This document shows, one piece after another, positions 7,051 to 14,053 of a DNA stretch of 19,298 nt. The first letter of the stretch is position 1. Each line of letters opens with the position of its first letter. A model generated the notes under the pieces. That model worked only from the letters and a program-made list of their open reading frames with translations, was not told where the DNA came from and ran no database searches. The stretch is from positions 1 to 19,298 of the forward strand of contig JBBDMR010000093.1 in assembly GCA_040878225.1 (NCBI GenBank), written 5' to 3'. Origin of the DNA: MA-ANB-1 sp040878225. Its GTDB lineage: Bacteria > Actinomycetota > Acidimicrobiia > Spongiisociales > ZC4RG35. Made by a program: the position numbers and the translations under genes.

Positions 7051-9102
7051 GTGCAACCCGAGAAAGTTCGCAACGTCGCACTGGTTGGACATGGAGGTTC
7101 GGGTAAGACCACGCTCGGCGAGGCCATGCTCTATGTAGGTGGTGCGACGAATCGCCAGGGCTCGGTCGATCAGGGAACCAGCCTCTTCGACCACGAACCC
7201 GAAGAAACCGACCGTCGCATCTCTCTCGGCCTCGCGGTGGCGACTGTCGACTGGAACGGCTACCGGATCAATATCATCGACACCCCGGGACGCAGCGACT
7301 TCGCCGGCGACGCCCGCGCCGGCCTCCGCGCTTCCGATCTTGCCCTATTTGTGGTCTCCGCTGTAGACGGCGTCGAAGTCCAGACGGAAAACCTCTGGGA
7401 GATCGCTGGAGAAGAGGGAATACCCCGCGCCGTCGTCATTTCGAAACTCGACAGGGAACGGGCATCCTTCGAGCGCACCCTGTCCCAACTCCGTGAGTCG
7501 TTCGGCAACGCGATTGCCCCCATCCAGATGCCGATCGGTGTCGAAAGCGACCTCCGCGGGGTGGTCCGCATCGCATCCGAGCGTGCCTACGAGTATGAAT
7601 CTGGTTCGCCGCGCGGCAAGGAAATCGACCTGCCCGCCGACATTGCGGACCAGGTCCACGCCACCCACATCAGCCTGGTCGAATCGGTCGTCGAAACCGA
7701 TGACGCGCTGATGGAAGCCTACTTCGAAGGTACCGAACCGACCCGGGAACAAATCGTCGACACGGTCCACGCCGGGATCCTCGCCGGCACCATGGACCCG
7801 GTCCTGGTCACATCTGCCGAGAGGCTGGTTGGCATCGACCTGCTCCTCGAATTCATCACCGACTACGGGCCGAACCCGCTGGAACGGACGATGCCGGAAC
7901 TCGAATCGGGCAGTCCGGTCGATCCGGTCCTGGACGGCCCGGTGGTTGCCTACGTGTTCAAGACCATTTCCGACCCGTTTGTCGGGAGGATTTCCCTGTT
8001 CAGGATCTTCTCCGGAAACGTCAAAGCCGACCAGAACCTCGAACTGGCGCGCGGTGGACAGGTACGCCTGCACAACCTCTACAAACTCCAGGGAAAAGAG
8101 CACAACGAGGTCTCCGAGCTTCCCACCGGCGGAATCGGTGCCGTTGCAAAACTCGAGGAGACCCGGGCCGGCGATACCTTGCGCTCCCCCGGCGCCGATG
8201 CGGTGATCAAACCGGTCGCCTACCCCCGACCCGTCGCCGAAGTCGCGATCAACCCCCACTCCAACCAGGACGAGGAGAAGCTTTCGACTGCCTTGCACCG
8301 CATCGAGGAAGAAGATCCCACAATCAAGGTTTCGCGGCGCGCTGACACCGGGGAGACAATTCTTGCCGGGCTCGGCGACTCTCATCTCGAAGTCACTTTG
8401 GAGAGAATCAGACGGCGCTACGGAGTTGAGATCGACTCCAGCCTTCCCAGTATCCCGTATCGGGAGACCATCACCCGCACCGCGGAAGCCGAAGGCAAAC
8501 ACAAGAAGCAGAGCGGGGGACGTGGCCAGTTCGCAGTTGCCTCGGTCCGTTTCGCCCCGCGGCCGCGGGGAGCTGGGTACGAGTACGTCGACAGCATCAA
8601 AGGCGGGTCCGTGCCCCGCAGCTTCATCCCGGCGGTCGACAAAGGCGTGCAGGAAGCCCTGGAGCGCGGGATCGTCGCCGGTTTCCCCATGGTCGATGTG
8701 ACCGCTGAGCTCTTCGACGGCAAGTACCACCCGGTCGACTCCGACGAGCTCTCGTTCCGGATGGCCGGGATCCAGGCGCTCCGGGCCGCGTCGGACAAAG
8801 TCGGTGCGATCCTCCTCGAGCCGGTGATGAAGGTGAAGATATATGTTCCTGCCGACCACATCGGAGATGTGATGGGCGACATCAACTCCAAACGGGGCAG
8901 AGTCCTGGGCATGGAAGGTGAAGGCAGCCTGCGCACGGTCGAGGCCGAAGTGCCGATGTCGGAGATCCAACAGTACGCAGCTGAGCTCCGGTCGCTGACC
9001 TCAGGGCGGGGCAGCTTCGAAGTCGAGTTCGACCACTACGCCGAAATGCCGCACAATGAGGCAGACAAGGTCACTAACGCAGCCCGCAGCACAGAGATCT
9101 GA
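7051..9102 (+). CDS. EF-G-like translational GTPase (paralogue type, not canonical EF-G)
   Basis: 683 residues with full EF-G architecture. The G domain has P-loop GHGGSGKT (13-20), G3 DTPGRSDF (77-84) and G4 SKLD (131-134). Domain II follows (about 290-390), then domain III, domain IV with QSGGRGQFAVASV and the tip region YHPVDSDELSFRMAG, and domain V with EPVMKVKIYVP and SKRGRVLGME. Canonical EF-G has AHIDAGKTT, DTPGH and NKMD. Here the P-loop is the GHGGSGKT form of the EF-G-like (FusA2-type) subfamily, the catalytic His position is Arg81, and the G4 Asn is Ser131. This suggests altered nucleotide handling rather than the main elongation factor. Canonical fusA normally sits with rpsL-rpsG-tuf, none of which is here. 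It is followed 20 bases later by citrate synthase and may be co-transcribed with it. Confidence 0.92.
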   Translation: MQPEKVRNVALVGHGGSGKTTLGEAMLYVGGATNRQGSVDQGTSLFDHEPEETDRRISLGLAVATVDWNGYRINIIDTPGRSDFAGDARAGLRASDLALFVVSAVDGVEVQTENLWEIAGEEGIPRAVVISKLDRERASFERTLSQLRESFGNAIAPIQMPIGVESDLRGVVRIASERAYEYESGSPRGKEIDLPADIADQVHATHISLVESVVETDDALMEAYFEGTEPTREQIVDTVHAGILAGTMDPVLVTSAERLVGIDLLLEFITDYGPNPLERTMPELESGSPVDPVLDGPVVAYVFKTISDPFVGRISLFRIFSGNVKADQNLELARGGQVRLHNLYKLQGKEHNEVSELPTGGIGAVAKLEETRAGDTLRSPGADAVIKPVAYPRPVAEVAINPHSNQDEEKLSTALHRIEEEDPTIKVSRRADTGETILAGLGDSHLEVTLERIRRRYGVEIDSSLPSIPYRETITRTAEAEGKHKKQSGGRGQFAVASVRFAPRPRGAGYEYVDSIKGGSVPRSFIPAVDKGVQEALERGIVAGFPMVDVTAELFDGKYHPVDSDELSFRMAGIQALRAASDKVGAILLEPVMKVKIYVPADHIGDVMGDINSKRGRVLGMEGEGSLRTVEAEVPMSEIQQYAAELRSLTSGRGSFEVEFDHYAEMPHNEADKVTNAARSTEI

Positions 9103-9122
9103 GGGCTAAGAAGGGAAAACAG

Positions 9123-10406
9123 ATGTCTGACGCAACGCTCAGGTACGGAGAAGAGGAGCTGGAACTGCCCGTTCAGATCGGAACGGAGGGTGACAGCGCC
9201 ATCGACATCAGCCAGCTCCGCAGCACCCTGGGTCTCGTGACGTCGGACCGCGGCTTCGCCAACACTGCGGAGGGTGAGTCAAAGGTCAGCTACATCGACG
9301 GCGAGAAAGGGATCCTCCGCTACCGCGGATACCCCATCGAGCAGCTCGCCGAGAATGCGACGTTCCTCGAGGTGGCCTACCTCCTGCAGTACGGGGAACT
9401 GCCCACCACGGCCGAATACGAAGACTACGTCGACCAGATCACTCGCCACACCCTGTTGCGTGAGGATGTGAAGCATCTGTTCGAGGCGTTCCCCCACGCC
9501 GCCCACCCGATGCAGATCCTGGCGTCCGCCACGTCGGCGCTGGCCACTTACTACCCCGACGCTCTCGACCCCCTCGACGAGGAGGCGGTCGACATCAGCT
9601 CGAGACGGCTGATCGCCAAGACGCCAACGATGGTTGCATGGTCATACAAGTACGCGGTTCACCAGCCCTATGTGTATCCGGACAACGACCTCGACTACGC
9701 GTCCAACTTCCTCAGGATGATGTTCTCGGTGCCGGCCGAGGAGTACATACCTGATCCGGTGGTCAACAAAGCCCTCAACATGCTCCTGATCCTCCATGCC
9801 GACCACGGGCAGAACTGCTCGTCTTCGGCTGTGCGCCTGGTCGGTTCGGGCCATGCCAATATCTTCAGTTCGATAAGCGCTGGGATCCACGCCCTTTCGG
9901 GCCCGCTGCACGGAGGTGCGAACCAGGCGGTGCTGGAAATGCTCGACATGATCGTCAGCAATGGCGGCGACACATCGACTTATGTGTCGCGAGCGAAAGA
10001 CAAGGACGATCCCTTCCGCCTGATGGGGTTCGGGCATCGCGTCTACAAGAACTTCGATCCCCGGGCTCGGATCCTCAAGCAGGCTGCCGAGGATGTGCTC
10101 GACGCCCTCGGCGTCGACGATCCGTTGCTCGATGTGGCGATGGAACTGGAACAGGTCGCACTCAACGATGAGTATTTCGTCGAGCGGAAGCTGTACCCGA
10201 ATGTCGACTTCTACTCGGGCATCATCTACCGGGCCATGGGCTTTCCCACAGACATGTTCACGGTTCTGTTCGCCATTGGCAGGCTCCCCGGGTGGATCTC
10301 ACAGTGGCGGGAGTTGTCGGCCGACCCCCAGTCCAAGATCTTCCGCCCCCGCCAGCTCTACACCGGTCCCGCCGTCCGCGACTATGTCGCCATCGACGAC
10401 CGGTAG
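9123..10406 (+). CDS. gltA: Type II citrate synthase
   Basis: 427 residues, the same length as E. coli GltA. It condenses oxaloacetate and acetyl-CoA to citrate, the entry step of the TCA cycle. The catalytic triad is present: His263 in PLHGGAN, His305 in GFGHRVYKNFDPRA, and Asp362 in NVDFYSG. The N-terminal domain (about 1-60) is the extra region of the longer hexameric type. One small oddity is HADHGQNCSS (225-234), where the usual HADHEQN has Glu. The ATG is preceded by AAGG about 8 nt upstream. The gene lies 20 bases after the EF-G-like gene and ends 8 bases from the convergent membrane-protein gene; I see no strong hairpin-plus-U-tract between them. Confidence 0.97.
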   Translation: MSDATLRYGEEELELPVQIGTEGDSAIDISQLRSTLGLVTSDRGFANTAEGESKVSYIDGEKGILRYRGYPIEQLAENATFLEVAYLLQYGELPTTAEYEDYVDQITRHTLLREDVKHLFEAFPHAAHPMQILASATSALATYYPDALDPLDEEAVDISSRRLIAKTPTMVAWSYKYAVHQPYVYPDNDLDYASNFLRMMFSVPAEEYIPDPVVNKALNMLLILHADHGQNCSSSAVRLVGSGHANIFSSISAGIHALSGPLHGGANQAVLEMLDMIVSNGGDTSTYVSRAKDKDDPFRLMGFGHRVYKNFDPRARILKQAAEDVLDALGVDDPLLDVAMELEQVALNDEYFVERKLYPNVDFYSGIIYRAMGFPTDMFTVLFAIGRLPGWISQWRELSADPQSKIFRPRQLYTGPAVRDYVAIDDR

Positions 10407-10414
10407 ATCCGGGT

Positions 10415-10900
10415 TCAGACTCCGGGAACGTCCTCGACATAGACATCTTCAGCGACGGTGCCGTCGACAGCGTCGACAACAACGAGTGCGCGCCGGTCCG
10501 GAGGCTCGCTGGCCGAGTAGAGGATCATCGCCCACCGGGGTCGTGAGCGCCAGCCTTTGAAAGTCACCGCTCCGGAGGCGTGGCCCACCGGGAACGGAAC
10601 CGCCTTCCCGGCCACCTGCATGGCCTGGTGCTCGTCCACGTTCAGGGGCCAGGCAGAGGCGAATTGCCAGCAGGCGAGCAGGACCAGCCCGATTGCCGGC
10701 AGCCAACCTCCGTCGACTGTCAACGCGACGATGCCGGCCGCGACCAAATAAACCCATCCGGCCGAACGGCGGCGTGTCGGTGGCGGAAATCGGTACGGGC
10801 CGACGACATTCGCGTCGAGTTCCTCTTCGATGGCGACCGAGCGGGCCAGGTCCTTCTCGATGTGGATTCCACTGCGGTCGACCCGCTTCTCTTCACTCAA
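10415..10900 (-). CDS. Small membrane protein coupled to thrS, unknown function
   Basis: 161 residues; I do not recognise the family. The N-terminus is charged and cytosolic-looking (1-46), followed by two adjacent hydrophobic helices (about 47-61 and 64-83) forming a hairpin, then a soluble C-terminal part (about 85-161) with FKGWRSRPRWAMILYSASEPPDRRALVVVDAVDG, apparently beta-rich. The start is an unusual TTG that overlaps the thrS stop codon as TTGA, with GGAG 8 nt upstream inside thrS. No better start exists nearby, so translation is probably coupled to threonyl-tRNA synthetase. The link to thrS may be only operonic. Base composition resembles that of its neighbours. Confidence 0.75.
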   Translation of the reverse strand: MSEEKRVDRSGIHIEKDLARSVAIEEELDANVVGPYRFPPPTRRRSAGWVYLVAAGIVALTVDGGWLPAIGLVLLACWQFASAWPLNVDEHQAMQVAGKAVPFPVGHASGAVTFKGWRSRPRWAMILYSASEPPDRRALVVVDAVDGTVAEDVYVEDVPGV

Positions 10901-12846
10901 AGGTCAGGCTCCGCCGCCATGGTCGTGAGGCGGGAGACCACCTCGGCTAGCGGCACACCCCGTGTGTCCTTCTCTTCGCCGTAGAGGCGGAGGCCGACTG
11001 TCTCCGCTTCGACGTCGTTGTCGCCCACGACGATCACCGCAGGGTGCTTCTGGGTGATTGCGGTACGGATCTTGTCGCCAACGGTGTCTCCCGAATCGTC
11101 GATCTCGACCCTGAGCCCGGAAGCTTCGAGCGCGCGCTTCACGGTCCTCGCATAGTCGATGTGCCGGTCTGCGACCGGGACGATCGTGGCCTGGACCGGT
11201 GCCATCCACATCGGGAAGGCGCCGGCGTGATGTTCGATGAGAACACCCATGAACCGCTCCAGCGAGCCGGCCTTGGCGCAGTGGATCATGTACGGCTGCT
11301 CGGCTTCGTTGGCAGCGGAGGTGTACTCGAGCTCGAAGCGCTCCGGCAACGTGAAGTCGAGCTGGATTGTCGAAAGCTGCCATCTGCGACCTATCGCATC
11401 TTTGACATGCATATCGATCTTCGGCCCGTAAAAGGCGCCTTCGCCCTCCGCCACCTGATACGGAATCCCTGACGATTCGAGTACATCGGCCAGGGTCTTC
11501 TCGCTGAAATCCCACCGCGACTGCTCACCAACCGACTTTTCCGGCTGCGTGCTGAGGTCTGCCTCGAATTCGCTGAAGCCGGCGTCCCGCAACCAGGCGA
11601 CGACAAAGTCGAGGTGCATCCGCAACTCAGAATCGAGCTGCTCGCCGGTGCAGAAAACGTGGGAGTCGTCCTGGGTGAAGCCGCGCGCCCGGAGCAGTCC
11701 GTGGACGACACCAGATTTCTCGTACCGGTAGACCGCACCGAGCTCGGAGAGCCGGATTGGCAGGTCGCGGTACGACCTCGCCCGGCTCTTGTAGATAAGG
11801 ATGTGGCCGGGGCAGTTCATCGGCTTGACCCGATACTCCTGGTCGTTGTCCATTACGAGCCCGGGATACATGCTCTCCGCGTAATAGCCGAGGTGGCCCG
11901 AGGTCTCCCACAGGTCGGCTTTAGCGAGATGCGGTGTGTAAACGAACTCGAACCCGTAGCGCTCGTGGATGTCGCGGCTTCGGTCTTCGATCACCTTGCG
12001 GAGCATCCCGCCCTTGGGATGCCAGACGGCAAGACCGGAGCCTAACTCGTCAGGGAAACTGAAGAGGTCGAGCTCGGCGCCCAATTTTCGGTGGTCGCGC
12101 TTTTCGGCCTCCTCCTGGCGGACGAGGTATTCCTCCAGCTCCTTTTTCGACGGCCAGGAGGTTCCGTAGACCCGTTGCAACTGTTCCCTGGCCTGGTCGC
12201 CCCGCCAGTAAGCGCCCGAGGTTCTGAGCAGCTTCACCGCCGGGATCCGCCCGGTCGATGGAAGATGGGGACCCCGGCAGAGGTCCACAAAACCATTGTT
12301 TCTGTAAAGGGTGACATCTTCGCCATCAGAGACCTCGCTCGGGTCGACATTGGCGATGATCTCGCGCTTGAACGGATGGTCGATGAAGATCTCGAGCGCA
12401 TCGTCCATGGCGGCGGAGTCTCTGACGAAGGGCTGGTCCTCAGCGATGATTTCTTCCATGCGGGCTTGGATCCGCTCGAGGTCTTCCGGAGTGAACGGAT
12501 CTTCCACCTTGAAGTCGTAATAAAAACCATCCTCGATCGCCGGTCCGATTGCGAATGTGGAACCCGGATAGAGGTCGAGCACTGCCTGGGCGAGGACATG
12601 AGCTGAGGAGTGCCTGAGGACGTGCAGTCCGTCCGGGTCGGCCAGCGTCACAACGGCGAACTTCCCCGACTGGTTGATCGGACGGCTGAGGTCGCGCAAT
12701 TCTCCATCGAGCCGGACAGCCACGGCAGCGCGGGCCAGTCCGGAACCGATAGAGCTGGCCACTTCCAGGCCCGTCACGCCTTCCGGGTGCTGGACAACGT
12801 TCCCGTCGGGGTATTCAAGATCGATAGACAACTGCTCAACTCTCAC
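10897..12846 (-). CDS. thrS: Threonyl-tRNA synthetase
   Basis: 649 residues from the chosen GTG. It charges tRNA-Thr with threonine. Domains in order: an N-terminal TGS domain (about 5-62), the editing/SAD domain with HSSAH (79-83) and DLCRGPH (188-194), a class II catalytic core with the zinc ligand Cys345 in MNCPGH, RYEKSG (motif 2 region), DDSH (zinc His396), and GSLERF (motif 3 region), then a C-terminal anticodon-binding domain from about 550. The segment before motif 3 reads MIHCAKAGSLERF where most homologues have an HRA-type sequence; the zinc His is retained. The GTG at 12846 has AAGG 3 nt upstream and puts the TGS domain at the N-terminus. A longer in-frame ATG start (12903) would cross most of the divergent intergenic region. 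Confidence 0.97.
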   Translation of the reverse strand: MRVEQLSIDLEYPDGNVVQHPEGVTGLEVASSIGSGLARAAVAVRLDGELRDLSRPINQSGKFAVVTLADPDGLHVLRHSSAHVLAQAVLDLYPGSTFAIGPAIEDGFYYDFKVEDPFTPEDLERIQARMEEIIAEDQPFVRDSAAMDDALEIFIDHPFKREIIANVDPSEVSDGEDVTLYRNNGFVDLCRGPHLPSTGRIPAVKLLRTSGAYWRGDQAREQLQRVYGTSWPSKKELEEYLVRQEEAEKRDHRKLGAELDLFSFPDELGSGLAVWHPKGGMLRKVIEDRSRDIHERYGFEFVYTPHLAKADLWETSGHLGYYAESMYPGLVMDNDQEYRVKPMNCPGHILIYKSRARSYRDLPIRLSELGAVYRYEKSGVVHGLLRARGFTQDDSHVFCTGEQLDSELRMHLDFVVAWLRDAGFSEFEADLSTQPEKSVGEQSRWDFSEKTLADVLESSGIPYQVAEGEGAFYGPKIDMHVKDAIGRRWQLSTIQLDFTLPERFELEYTSAANEAEQPYMIHCAKAGSLERFMGVLIEHHAGAFPMWMAPVQATIVPVADRHIDYARTVKRALEASGLRVEIDDSGDTVGDKIRTAITQKHPAVIVVGDNDVEAETVGLRLYGEEKDTRGVPLAEVVSRLTTMAAEPDL

Positions 12847-12924
12847 TAGCCTTGAGTGCGGCAGAATACCCAGCCGCGGCTGGATACCACTCATCAATTT
12901 CAATCACCAGGAAGCGGAAAGAAC
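12847..12924. promoter_or_regulatory. Divergent thrS / kinase-fold intergenic region
   Basis: 78 bp. On the minus strand a TATTCT box (12863-12868) would place thrS transcription about 10 nt before its GTG. A 14-bp perfect palindrome lies immediately upstream of that box. There is no room for a T-box or other long leader ahead of thrS. Confidence 0.4.
12870..12883. repeat. 14-bp perfect palindrome, candidate operator
   Basis: CCAGCCGCGGCTGG is identical to its reverse complement. It sits in the spacer just upstream of the thrS -10 candidate and about 40 bp before the divergent gene, which fits a dimeric repressor or activator site. Palindromes this long can occur by chance in G+C-rich DNA, so confidence is moderate. 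Confidence 0.45.
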
Positions 12925-13755
12925 ATGAATCCACGAGAGCTTGTCGAAAGTTCACATCCCAATACCACTCTTCGTGAACTCTCGGCCGGAGCGAACAGTG
13001 TGTTCAGGGTGATCAACGAAGACGGTTCATCCATCATCGTCAAGGTCTACCCGGTGCCCTCACGGGAGCGCAGGGAGCGGCGAGCCCTTGAATCGTTGAA
13101 AGGCACCCCCGGAGTGCCGACAATAATCGATTCCAAGGTCGAAGGGGATATGGCCTGGGTCTCCATGAGTGACGGCGGAAACTGGAATCTGGGAAACCTG
13201 CCCAAAAACCTCGACGCGGTCGAGGCCGCCGGCGAGGTGTTGCGCGGGGTCCACGACACCGAAGCTCAGATCACGAATCTCGCCACCAGCATCGACAGCG
13301 AGTACGTCGAATCCCACTATAAATCGACAATCACGAGGTTAGGTCGGTTCCGCAGGCGCTTCGAGCTCGACCAGAAGGTGCTCGATGCCGCCATCGAGAT
13401 GACCCCACCCCACGCCACCGACTCGGTGACAGCACATACCCGCCCCACGCCGTCGAAGTTCGTAGTCAACGAGGAAGGTGCGGTGACACTGGTCGACTGG
13501 GAGTGGGCGACCCTCGCTCCCCCCGAATGGGACCTCACCCTTGCCGTCTGGCGCTTTGCCGACACCATCGGGGAAGACGCTGCCGCCGCCTTCCGCAGCG
13601 GCTACGGCGCCGAGCTGGCTGAGAGCAGCTACCGCCCCTGGGTCGCCTATCACGCGGCGACGATGATGCTCGATGCAGCCGAAGTCCGTGAGGGCCGCCT
13701 CGGCGATCTCTCCTACCTGGTCCACGACCTCACCGAAGCAGTACTCGGCACCTAG
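12925..13755 (+). CDS. Aminoglycoside-phosphotransferase-fold protein with degenerate catalytic loop
   Basis: 276 residues. The fold is that of the APH/choline-kinase family: an N-lobe beta-hairpin with the ATP-anchoring Lys40 in SIIVKVYP, a long helical insert (about 95-165), and a C-lobe ending in LVDWEWATLAPPEWDLT (189-205), which is the metal-binding Asp191 region followed by the family's typical P-P-E-W-D-L-T segment. The catalytic loop, normally HGDLHxxN, reads AHTRPTPSKF (170-179): His171 is kept but the catalytic Asp position is Arg173 and the Asn position is Lys178. It may be a pseudokinase or a small-molecule-binding protein. The ATG at 12925 has GGAAAG 4 nt upstream. It is divergent from thrS. 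Substrate unknown. Confidence 0.72.
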   Translation: MNPRELVESSHPNTTLRELSAGANSVFRVINEDGSSIIVKVYPVPSRERRERRALESLKGTPGVPTIIDSKVEGDMAWVSMSDGGNWNLGNLPKNLDAVEAAGEVLRGVHDTEAQITNLATSIDSEYVESHYKSTITRLGRFRRRFELDQKVLDAAIEMTPPHATDSVTAHTRPTPSKFVVNEEGAVTLVDWEWATLAPPEWDLTLAVWRFADTIGEDAAAAFRSGYGAELAESSYRPWVAYHAATMMLDAAEVREGRLGDLSYLVHDLTEAVLGT

Positions 13756-13803
13756 CGCTCTAGCCGCAGGGAAATCCGCGAAAATCGTCTCTAATTGACT
13801 TAG

Positions 13804-13827
13804 CCTCCTGCCGGTATGGCAAGGAGG
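13804..13827 (+). promoter_or_regulatory. Hairpin that buries the ribosome binding site of the zinc-ribbon gene
   Basis: The left arm CCTCCTGCC (13804-13812), loop GGTAT, and right arm GGCAAGGAGG (13818-13827) pair over nine base pairs with a single bulged A at 13821. The right arm contains the strong SD AAGGAGG (13821-13827) used by the TTG start at 13835. In the folded state the SD is fully paired, so translation should depend on melting or remodelling of this stem. Confidence 0.65.
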
Positions 13828-13834
13828 ACGGACA

Positions 13835-14044
13835 TTGTTTGAGGCGCTGATGGCAGCGACTGCCACAACGGGTCTGTTCGCACTGGCCAAAGGCATCCGG
13901 GGTCAACAGAGATACGAGATCAATCCCTCACTCGTGGTCAACCTCCACGAGCAGAGGAGTGAAGATCTTCCCTGTCCCTGGTGCTACGGCCCGACACGCG
14001 AACAAGACACGCGGTGCTCAGGTTGTGGCAGCCGTTTCGGCTGA
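13835..14044 (+). CDS. 69-residue zinc-ribbon protein, unknown function
   Basis: The short ORF starts at TTG with a perfect AAGGAGG 7 nt upstream, so it is very likely translated. Residues 1-19 (MFEALMAATATTGLFALAKG) are hydrophobic and could be a membrane anchor or amphipathic helix. A basic linker follows. The C-terminus holds two CxxC knuckles, Cys47/Cys50 and Cys61/Cys64, spaced as a rubredoxin-like zinc ribbon, with SRFG at the end. I do not recognise a named family. It follows the kinase-fold gene by 79 bases and converges with mshD across 9 bases. A membrane-attached zinc ribbon that recruits a partner is a reasonable guess, not shown. Confidence 0.75.
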   Translation: MFEALMAATATTGLFALAKGIRGQQRYEINPSLVVNLHEQRSEDLPCPWCYGPTREQDTRCSGCGSRFG

Positions 14045-14053
14045 CACGTGAAC

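Noticed and set aside
7345..8970. A 541-codon open frame on the minus strand opposite the EF-G-like gene
   Set aside because: It is a compositional shadow of the EF-G coding sequence in G+C-rich DNA; the translation has no recognisable domain, while the plus strand encodes a complete EF-G-like protein.
10404..10430. Possible terminator between citrate synthase and the convergent membrane-protein gene
   Set aside because: TCCGGG occurs twice as a direct repeat; the only pairing is CCGG with CCGG (4 bp) and there is no T-run.
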